Shown one piece after another: positions 1 to 4,829 of a DNA stretch of 6,936 bases (position 1 is its first letter; every line of letters starts with the position of its first letter). The stretch is from Actinomycetes bacterium (lineage in GTDB: Bacteria; Actinomycetota; Thermoleophilia; Solirubrobacterales; 70-9): the NCBI GenBank assembly GCA_023434465.1, contig JAEYSQ010000169.1, forward strand, positions 1 through 6,936. Reading direction: 5' to 3'. The notes under the pieces are model-generated. The model was given only the letters and a program-made list of their open reading frames with translations. It ran no database searches and was not told where the DNA came from. The translations under genes and the position numbers were made by a program.

Positions 1-780
1 GCGGGGCCCGTCTGGAAGTTTCGCCCCGACCTCGCCGTGGCGCACGGGTCGGTCGACCTGGCGGTGCTTTCGCGGACCTTTTTCATTCCTTCGGCCCAGA
101 TGCAGGACTACGAGTTCGCCGGCCTCCAGCGCAAGATCGCCTGGCGGGTGGCGAAGCGGGTACTCGTCCCGGATGCCATTCCGGTCGACCGCCTCGAGAA
201 AGCCGGCGCCCGCGAAGGAAAGCTGGTCCGCTTCCCGGGACTCAAGGAGGACTATTACCTGGCCGACTTCGAGCCGGACGCCTCGGTGCCCGAGGAACTA
301 GGCATCGACCTCGAGCGGGTGCTGGTCATCGTCCGGCCGCCCCCGGAAACCGCTGCCTATCACGCCGAGAATCCCCTCTACGAGCGGGTGATCGATCGCC
401 TGGCCAAGTCGGAGAACCTGACCGCGGTGATCATCCCTCGAACCGAGGGACAGGCCGAAAAGGCCCGGGCGCGCGATTCATCCAACCTGATCGTGCCGAA
501 GAAGGCCGTCGACGCCCAGAGCCTGATCGCCTTCGCGGACCTGGTCGTGAGTGCCGGGGGAACCATGAACCGCGAAGCGGTTGCACTGGGAACCCCGGTC
601 TACACGACCTTTGCCGGAAGGATGGGCGGGGTGGACGAGGCCCTGATCGCCGACGGCCGTCTCAAACTCCTTGAGAGCCCAGAGCAGCTCGACCTGGCCA
701 AGCGCCATGACCCGACCGGTCCGCGCAACCCCCGCGATCCGCAGATCCTCGTCGACGGGATGCTCGCCACCCTGACTTAA
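1..780 (+). CDS. DUF354-family protein (GT-B-like, putative glycosyltransferase/epimerase fold), 5' partial
   Basis: The reading frame is open from base 1 to a TAA at 778-780, giving 259 visible residues. The gene starts upstream of the window, and the GTG at 37 is internal rather than a start, because the frame and the family-like sequence continue to its left. DUF354 proteins are usually about 340-360 aa, so roughly the first quarter is missing. Visible hallmarks are an AHGSVDLA segment (fragment residues 14-21), a PGLKEDYYL segment (79-87), a VRPPPET segment (111-117), and a glycine-rich GGTMNREAVALGTP segment (186-199). The last resembles the donor-nucleotide loop of GT-B enzymes such as MurG and of UDP-GlcNAc 2-epimerases. 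The family is annotated as predicted glycosyltransferase but has no settled reaction, so the substrate is unknown. It lies 28 nt upstream of a WecA-like gene, which suggests a joint role in cell-envelope glycan synthesis (inference). No membrane segment is visible, so it is probably cytoplasmic or membrane-peripheral. Confidence 0.85.
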   Translation, partial: AGPVWKFRPDLAVAHGSVDLAVLSRTFFIPSAQMQDYEFAGLQRKIAWRVAKRVLVPDAIPVDRLEKAGAREGKLVRFPGLKEDYYLADFEPDASVPEELGIDLERVLVIVRPPPETAAYHAENPLYERVIDRLAKSENLTAVIIPRTEGQAEKARARDSSNLIVPKKAVDAQSLIAFADLVVSAGGTMNREAVALGTPVYTTFAGRMGGVDEALIADGRLKLLESPEQLDLAKRHDPTGPRNPRDPQILVDGMLATLT

Positions 781-808
781 CGGGGGAGCCGACTCCTAAT
801 ATTGCTTC

Positions 809-1894
809 ATGGTCGAAGGGATTGATGCCGTCTGGGCCTTTCTCACGGCGGCGCTGATCACTCTCGTGACGGTCCGGCCGGTCGAGTGGCTGGCTCTGCG
901 GGCGGGCGCGATCGACGAGCCCGGTCCCCGAAGCCAGCACACCGCTCCGACACCACGGATGTCCGGCCTGGCGATCCTGATCGGGATCCAGGTGGCCGGC
1001 TGGATCTGGCTGCCGGTCAATACGGAGACGCTCAGCATCCTGCTCGGGGCTGCTGTCGTCGCCCTGGTCGGCGCACTCGATGACATGTTCGACCTGCCGG
1101 CCGGCCTGAAACTGCTCGGCCAGCTCGGCGCGGCGACGATCCCGGTGGTGGGCGGGGTCTACCCTCCGAACCTGACGATCCCCTTCCTGGGCGGCACGGA
1201 ACTGGGCTGGGTCGCCTACCCGCTGACCGTGATCGGCATCGCACTCGTCATGAACATCGTCAACCTGATCGACGGGATCGACGGACTCGCCGCCGGTTTC
1301 TGCGCGATCGCCTGCGCGGCGATGGCGATCATCGCCGTCTCGCTGGAACGCTACGAGGCCGGGGCCCTGGCGGCGATCACGGCCGGCGGCGCGATCGGCT
1401 ATCTGCGCTACGGCTTCCCGCCCGCGTCGAGTTTCATGGGGGACACGGGGTCGAACCTGCTCGGTTACATGATCGCTGTGGCCTCGGTGCAGGGGGCGCT
1501 AAAGACCAACGCCGTGATCGCTTTGGTCTTTCCCCTGGTGATCCTGGCGCTGCCGATCTTCGACACGGCCTTCGTGGTGATGAAGAGGCTCAAGTACCGT
1601 CAGCCGATCTTCCAGGCGGATCGCTGGCACTTCCATCACCGGATGGCGAACATCGGGTTCTCGCAGCGTCGGACTCTGGTCTACCTCTACGGCTGGACCC
1701 TGGTCCTTGCCCTGCTCGCCCTCGCGTTGCGCTTCGTTCCGTACAGCGACGACCGCGGCAACTTCGACCCGCTCTGGACCGCGATCATGGTCGCCGTCTT
1801 GCTGGCGGCCCTGGCGGTCACGGTTTACCTCGCCTTCGTGCTCGAAATCATCAAGCGTCCACGCTGGCGGGATGAGCAAACCGGAGAAGACTGA
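809..1894 (+). CDS. wecA: WecA/TagO-type undecaprenyl-phosphate GlcNAc-1-phosphate transferase (MraY/WecA superfamily)
   Basis: Integral membrane enzyme of 361 aa that should move a sugar-1-phosphate (typically GlcNAc-1-P) from a UDP-sugar onto a polyprenyl phosphate, the first step of many envelope glycans. Superfamily motifs appear in order: a cytoplasmic DEPGPRSQHTAPTPRMSG block (residues 37-53), the Mg2+-binding DDMFD (91-95), NLIDGIDGL (152-160), FMGDTGS (209-215), PIFDT (249-253), and the loop DRWHFHHRM (271-279). The HxHHR pattern is that of WecA/TagO rather than the HHHxE of MraY. About ten hydrophobic helices fill the rest, ending in a short charged tail. ATG at 809 is the only reasonable start: an in-frame TAA at 797-799 blocks extension. 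It has no close Shine-Dalgarno; the purine run at 782-788 is 20 nt away. The neighbour upstream is a DUF354 gene. Mycobacteria also place rfe/wecA just before the atp genes. The exact sugar and final polymer cannot be read from sequence. Confidence 0.88.
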   Translation: MVEGIDAVWAFLTAALITLVTVRPVEWLALRAGAIDEPGPRSQHTAPTPRMSGLAILIGIQVAGWIWLPVNTETLSILLGAAVVALVGALDDMFDLPAGLKLLGQLGAATIPVVGGVYPPNLTIPFLGGTELGWVAYPLTVIGIALVMNIVNLIDGIDGLAAGFCAIACAAMAIIAVSLERYEAGALAAITAGGAIGYLRYGFPPASSFMGDTGSNLLGYMIAVASVQGALKTNAVIALVFPLVILALPIFDTAFVVMKRLKYRQPIFQADRWHFHHRMANIGFSQRRTLVYLYGWTLVLALLALALRFVPYSDDRGNFDPLWTAIMVAVLLAALAVTVYLAFVLEIIKRPRWRDEQTGED

Positions 1895-1900
1895 GCAGAA

Positions 1901-1925
1901 AAGCGGAAGGGCGGGTTTTCCGCTT
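1901..1925 (+). terminator. Hairpin after wecA, possible terminator without U-tract
   Basis: A perfect 8-bp inverted repeat, AAGCGGAA (1901-1908) and TTCCGCTT (1918-1925), encloses a 9-nt G-rich loop. It begins 6 nt after the wecA stop. Two G-U pairs could lengthen the stem inward. The position suits transcript end or 3'-end protection of the wecA unit. It lacks a following T run (next bases are GAATAAACGG), so it is not a textbook intrinsic terminator, and some read-through into the atp genes is possible. Confidence 0.45.
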
Positions 1926-1990
1926 GAATAAACGGATAGTGCCACTTGTCACTTTGGGTGACCGCACCGCGCCGAGCGGCCTTTCTTGGA

Positions 1991-1996
1991 TATAGT
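1991..1996 (+). promoter_or_regulatory. Candidate -10 element (TATAGT) for the atp operon
   Basis: TATAGT differs from the TATAAT consensus at one position and stands out in a G+C-rich surrounding. It sits about 50 nt before the first atp-linked start codon, which would give a leader of around 40 nt. No acceptable -35 hexamer is found 16-18 nt upstream. A TG pair at 1987-1988 is one base too far away for a standard extended -10. The call rests on the hexamer and its position alone. Confidence 0.3.
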
Positions 1997-2028
1997 CGCC
2001 GTCCCTTGACGACGTATGCCGCAAAGAC

Positions 2029-2042
2029 CTCCCTCGAGGGGG
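2029..2042 (+). promoter_or_regulatory. RBS of the AtpI-position gene, with a hairpin that could mask it
   Basis: The purine run GAGGGGG at 2036-2042 is the Shine-Dalgarno that selects the ATG at 2045 (5 nt from GAGG to the start). Directly upstream, CCTCCC (2028-2033 region) is complementary to it: bases 2029-2033 can pair with 2038-2042 (one U-G pair) around a TCGA tetraloop. The 10-bp core 2031-2040 is a perfect palindrome. If formed, the hairpin would hide the ribosome binding site of the first gene of the unit. Pairing is seen in the sequence; a regulatory effect is inference. Confidence 0.4.
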
Positions 2043-2044
2043 AC

Positions 2045-2440
2045 ATGGGTAGCCGCAGCCTTACCGCAATCAACAATCTGGACCTCCTGATTCTGGTCCT
2101 GGCGCTTCCCGTTTTCGTTTTTGCCGGCTTCGACCTCGTCGGATACGCGGTTGCCGCCGTCGTCTGGGTCGCCCAGCGCCTGATTCAGGTCTGGGCCGAA
2201 CATCAGGCGAAGGTCAAGCTGGCGGCCGGTGAACGCACCCGCGCGATGGGTGCGGTGGCCGCAACTTCGCTGGCCCGGCCCTGGCTCATGGCCGCGGTCG
2301 TCCTCGTCACCTGCATCATCGACCGTGAAGTCGGCCTCGCCGCCGCGGCCCTGCTGGTCGTCCTTTTCACCGTGAACCTCGCCGCACGCGGACTCTCCTT
2401 CCTGCTCGGCAAGACCGACAAGCCGGAGGAAACCGCCTGA
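2045..2440 (+). CDS. Small four-helix membrane protein in the AtpI position (not assigned by clear homology)
   Basis: Protein of 131 aa from ATG 2045, chosen because it has a GAGG-type Shine-Dalgarno 5 nt upstream. A longer in-frame start at 1946 (TTG) would add 33 polar, non-membrane-like residues across the presumed promoter. Predicted membrane helices lie at about residues 12-30, 31-49, 78-92 and 95-118. A basic/polar loop (about 50-77, with E52, K56, K58, E63, R64 and R66) separates the two hairpins, and the tail is charged (KTDKPEETA). Size, four-helix layout and location just before atpB match AtpI-type proteins and mycobacterial Rv1303-type proteins. AtpI is thought to help c-ring assembly or cation supply for the synthase. 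I do not see a diagnostic AtpI sequence motif, so homology is unproven. Its TGA overlaps the atpB ATG by one base (TGATG), implying translational coupling and a synthase-related role. Confidence 0.75.
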   Translation: MGSRSLTAINNLDLLILVLALPVFVFAGFDLVGYAVAAVVWVAQRLIQVWAEHQAKVKLAAGERTRAMGAVAATSLARPWLMAAVVLVTCIIDREVGLAAAALLVVLFTVNLAARGLSFLLGKTDKPEETA

Positions 2441-3396
2441 TGAGCGAAGCCACCCACGAGCAGATGCCTGACACCAAGACGGGCTTCAGCACCAAGGCCA
2501 AGGTTTTCCTCGGTCTCGGCATCTGGCTGGCAGTGGCGATCGCCTTCGGTCTGATCTTCGGTTCCGACGGCAAGAACGACGGTTTCAAGCCACAGAACGA
2601 GTTCAAGCTGGAAGCATGGATCCCGATCAACCTCGGCGGGATCGACCTTTCGATCAACAAGGCAGTGCTCTACCTGTTCATCGCGGCGGTCCTCACGATC
2701 ACGATCATGATCTGGATTGCCAACAAGATGCAGCAGAAGCCGAACCGGGTTCAGACCGCGATCGAAGTGGCCTATGACGTCACCAAGAACGAGATCACCG
2801 GCAACAACATCCCCGAGGAGAGGCTGGCCCGGCGCTGGTTCCCGTTTCTCGGCGCGCTCTTCTTCTTCATCTTCTTCTCGAACATGATCGGCTACATCCC
2901 GCTGCCGACCAACACCGCTCACCCGGTCGACATCTTCGGCATCGAGGTTCCGTCGTTCGCCCTCTACGCAGCGACCGCCAACATCGCGATCCCTCTCGTC
3001 CTGACCCTGATGGTCTGGATCGCGTACCACGTCGAAGGCGTAATCGCCAAGGGACCGGTCAAGTACCTGGCGAGCTGGCTGCCGGCCGGCCTGGAGGACA
3101 TGAACCCCTTCGGCAAGGCCGCGATCTTCATGATCGAAGTGATCTCGCACTTCGTCCGTCTGATCTCGCTCTCGGTTCGACTTTTCGCCAACATCCTCGC
3201 CGGCCACCTCCTGCTGCTCTTCATGGGCGGCGGCCTGGCAGTGCTGCTCGGGATTGCGGCGCTCGGCGTCCTGACCTTCCCGATGGCCTTTGCCTTCTAC
3301 GTCTTCGAGGTTGGCATCGTCGCCACCCTGCAGGCCTTCATCTTTTCCATCCTGACCGCTATCTACATCGGCGGAGCAACCGCCGAAAGCCACTAA
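2440..3396 (+). CDS. atpB: F1Fo ATP synthase subunit a
   Basis: Membrane stator subunit (318 aa) that forms the two proton half-channels beside the c-ring. The essential arginine is R247 in SVRLFANILAGH (E. coli R210), with N251 at the N214 position, R240 at K203 and E233 at E196. The last helix carries Q298 in TLQAFIF (E. coli Q252). Hydrophobic helices lie near residues 21-40, 73-95, 134-155, 177-197, 226-260, 262-285 and 286-311. H256 occupies the E. coli E219 position, while a glutamate (E290) lies in the last helix near the E. coli H245 position, a mitochondrial-like arrangement. The protein is longer than E. coli's 271 aa, mainly through a polar N-terminal tail and the 41-70 loop. ATG 2440 has GGAGGA at 2425-2430 (9 nt spacing) and overlaps the upstream stop by one base. 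The M9 codon is a less likely alternative start. Confidence 0.97.
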   Translation: MSEATHEQMPDTKTGFSTKAKVFLGLGIWLAVAIAFGLIFGSDGKNDGFKPQNEFKLEAWIPINLGGIDLSINKAVLYLFIAAVLTITIMIWIANKMQQKPNRVQTAIEVAYDVTKNEITGNNIPEERLARRWFPFLGALFFFIFFSNMIGYIPLPTNTAHPVDIFGIEVPSFALYAATANIAIPLVLTLMVWIAYHVEGVIAKGPVKYLASWLPAGLEDMNPFGKAAIFMIEVISHFVRLISLSVRLFANILAGHLLLLFMGGGLAVLLGIAALGVLTFPMAFAFYVFEVGIVATLQAFIFSILTAIYIGGATAESH

Positions 3397-3403
3397 AAAG
3401 GAG
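3397..3403 (+). promoter_or_regulatory. Strong Shine-Dalgarno of atpE
   Basis: AAAGGAG lies 8 nt before the atpE ATG, directly after the atpB stop, in a locally A-rich patch. It is the best-spaced, closest-to-consensus ribosome binding site in the cluster. This fits the need for many c subunits per complex, since other subunits are made from the same transcript in lower numbers. Raised translation of atpE is known in E. coli; here it is inferred. Confidence 0.6.
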
Positions 3404-3411
3404 TACCCGTA

Positions 3412-3681
3412 ATGGATCCCAGTTCCATCGTGCCCCTCGCCGAAGTTACCGGCGATGTCACCGACGCCGGCAAGGCGATCGCCCTCGGCGTCGGCGCCGG
3501 TCTCGGTTCGATCGGTGCCGGCATCGGCGTCGGCTTCATCTTCGGCAAGGAGATCGAGTCGGTTGCCCGTCAGCCCGAACTCGCCTCCGAGCGGCAGTCG
3601 ATCCGGTGGCTCGGCTTCGCTCTGACCGAGGCTGTCGCCTTCTACACCTTCATCTTCGCGCTGATCGCGTTCTTCCTCTAG
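3412..3681 (+). CDS. atpE: F1Fo ATP synthase subunit c (proton-type rotor ring)
   Basis: Hairpin membrane protein of 89 aa, many copies of which form the rotor ring. Helix 1 carries the alternating-glycine pattern G26-G28-G30-G32, G35-G37-G39-G41 that allows tight packing. The polar loop has the invariant R53-Q54-P55, and helix 2 carries the ion-binding carboxylate E73 in LTEAVAFY (E. coli D61). Aligned with Na+-type c subunits (Ilyobacter), the Q32 position is V40 and the residue after the carboxylate is alanine, not serine, so the Na+ ligands are missing and H+ coupling is expected. A polar N-terminal stretch of about 20 residues makes it longer than the 79-aa E. coli protein. It sits 15 nt after atpB and 7 nt before atpF, with the strongest ribosome binding site in the operon. 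Confidence 0.97.
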   Translation: MDPSSIVPLAEVTGDVTDAGKAIALGVGAGLGSIGAGIGVGFIFGKEIESVARQPELASERQSIRWLGFALTEAVAFYTFIFALIAFFL

Positions 3682-3688
3682 GCCGACC

Positions 3689-4279
3689 ATGGAGCCTGTT
3701 CTCTCAAATATCCTGGCTTCGCTGCCATTGGCGGCGGAAGCAGCCGAGGAAGAGGGCGGCAACTTCCTGGTGACACCCGAGCTGGGTCTGATGATCTGGA
3801 CCCTGCTCATCTTCGGCGTCACCTTCATGGTGCTGAAGAAATTCGCCTTTCCCAAAATCGGCGAGGCACTCGACAAGCGCGCGGCAACCATCCGCGAAAG
3901 CCTCGAGGCCGCAGAGAAGCAGAAGGAAGAGTCGGACCAGATGCTGGCCGACTACCGCCAGCGACTGACCGAAGCCCGCGAGCAGGCCGACGAGATCGTC
4001 AGCAAGGCTCGCAAGGCCGCCGAAACCACCAAGTCCGAAGCGACGTCGGAAGGACAGGCCAAGCGTGAAGAGCTGGTCGAAGCCGCCCGCAAGGACATCG
4101 AAGCCGAGAAGAGCCGGGCTCTGGACGACATCCGCAAGGAAGTCGCCAACCTGACCATCTTGGCCACTGAACAGGTGACCCGCAAGTCGCTCGACGACGC
4201 CGCTCACAAAGAGCTGGTCGAAGAGGCACTGCGCGAGGTCGACTTCTCGTCGCTGGCCGGCGAGGAACGGAACAACTGA
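3689..4279 (+). CDS. atpF: F1Fo ATP synthase subunit b (peripheral stalk)
   Basis: Stator stalk protein of 196 aa: a short N-terminal segment, one membrane helix (about residues 30-49, ELGLMIWTLLIFGVTFMVL), then a long, highly charged helix from about 55 to 185 that should dimerise and reach up to delta. LDKRAATIRESLEAAE (61-76) is typical of the region just above the membrane in b subunits. Start choice: ATG 3689 lies only 7 nt after the atpE stop and has no real Shine-Dalgarno (only AGG at 3680-3682). A TTG at 3728 is in frame but has no better site, so translation probably depends on ribosomes finishing atpE. The stop TGA overlaps the atpH ATG by one base. Unlike mycobacteria, where a second b-like domain is fused to delta, b and delta are separate here and only one b-type gene is visible, so a b homodimer is expected. 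Confidence 0.95.
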   Translation: MEPVLSNILASLPLAAEAAEEEGGNFLVTPELGLMIWTLLIFGVTFMVLKKFAFPKIGEALDKRAATIRESLEAAEKQKEESDQMLADYRQRLTEAREQADEIVSKARKAAETTKSEATSEGQAKREELVEAARKDIEAEKSRALDDIRKEVANLTILATEQVTRKSLDDAAHKELVEEALREVDFSSLAGEERNN

Positions 4280-4812
4280 TGGAAGAACTGGCTCGGGTAT
4301 ATGCCGAGTCCCTCTTTGGCGTCGCCAAAGAGAAGGGCCAGCTGGACGAAACGCAGGCGCAGCTTGCCGAGTTCAGCGATGCCCTGGAAGAAAACCGCGA
4401 GCTCGCGGTCTTCTTCTTCAGCCCGTCCTTCTCTTCACAGGAGAAGCTCGACGGTCTGAACAAGGCGGTCGAGGGGGCCAACCCCGAGGTTCGCAACTTT
4501 CTCGAGTTGCTCATCGAGAAGCACCGGATGCCGGCCATTTTCCGGATCCGGCGTCGATTCGACGAGCTCTGGAAGAAGGAGAACGACCGGATCGAAGTGA
4601 CCGTCACCAGTGCGGTCCAGCTGGATCCGGCAGTAGCCCAGGAAGTCGCCGGCGCGGTCGAGAAACAGACCGGCAAGCAGGTGGACCTGACCAGCCGCGT
4701 CGACGAGAAGATCATCGGCGGGCTCGTACTTCAGGTCGGGAACATGGTTCTCGACAGCAGCATTCGCAACAACTTGGAGAAACTCCGCCAGAGCGTGGCT
4801 CAGGCGGGCTAA
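4279..4812 (+). CDS. atpH: F1Fo ATP synthase subunit delta (OSCP homologue)
   Basis: Soluble stator subunit of 177 aa, close to the usual 170-180, that ties the b stalk to the top of the alpha3-beta3 head. The N-terminal helical domain starts with ARVYAESLFGVAKEKG (residues 5-20), the standard delta opening. A phenylalanine-rich FFFSPSFSSQEK follows at 45-56, and the C-terminal family signature is VDEKIIGGLVLQVGNMVLDS (141-160). ATG 4279 overlaps the atpF TGA (TGATG). A GAGGAA stretch at 4262-4267 is 11 nt upstream, so coupled reinitiation is likely. There is no fused b-type domain at its N terminus, in contrast with the mycobacterial delta gene. The atpA start follows 17 nt after its stop. 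Confidence 0.96.
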   Translation: MEELARVYAESLFGVAKEKGQLDETQAQLAEFSDALEENRELAVFFFSPSFSSQEKLDGLNKAVEGANPEVRNFLELLIEKHRMPAIFRIRRRFDELWKKENDRIEVTVTSAVQLDPAVAQEVAGAVEKQTGKQVDLTSRVDEKIIGGLVLQVGNMVLDSSIRNNLEKLRQSVAQAG

Positions 4813-4829
4813 GGAGGACTTAGACCGAG

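Larger units (their letters stand above)
1926..2044 (+). other. Intergenic leader region in front of the atp gene cluster
   Basis: About 119 nt without a convincing gene lie between the wecA hairpin and the first atp-linked ORF. The stretch holds a small 5-bp hairpin, GTCAC (1948-1952) with GTGAC (1958-1962), a possible -10 element at 1991-1996, and an inverted repeat overlapping the ribosome binding site at 2029-2042. It is the only sizeable non-coding gap in the window, so it is the most likely place for control of the ATP synthase operon. I do not recognise a known riboswitch or a named operator in it. Confidence 0.5.

Noticed and set aside
37..39. GTG as the start of the DUF354 gene
   Set aside because: The frame stays open to base 1 with family-like residues, and the protein would lack about a quarter of the usual fold; the gene is simply cut by the window edge.
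2006..2011. TTGACG as a -35 box in the atp leader
   Set aside because: No -10-like hexamer lies 16-18 nt downstream; that position falls in the CT-rich RBS hairpin.
1946..2044. Upstream TTG start that would add 33 residues to the AtpI-position protein
   Set aside because: The added residues are polar and unlike the membrane protein, they cross the probable promoter and RBS, and the ATG at 2045 has a proper Shine-Dalgarno.
3412..3681. Na+-specific c subunit
   Set aside because: The glutamine and serine ligands of the Na+ site are replaced by V40 and A74; only the carboxylate E73 remains, as in proton-type rings.
2203..3891. 562-codon open frame on the minus strand opposite atpB, atpE and the start of atpF
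   Set aside because: It is antisense to well-supported genes, is rich in D/E/R/G/Q with no recognisable domain, and is the kind of long shadow frame that G/C-biased third positions produce.
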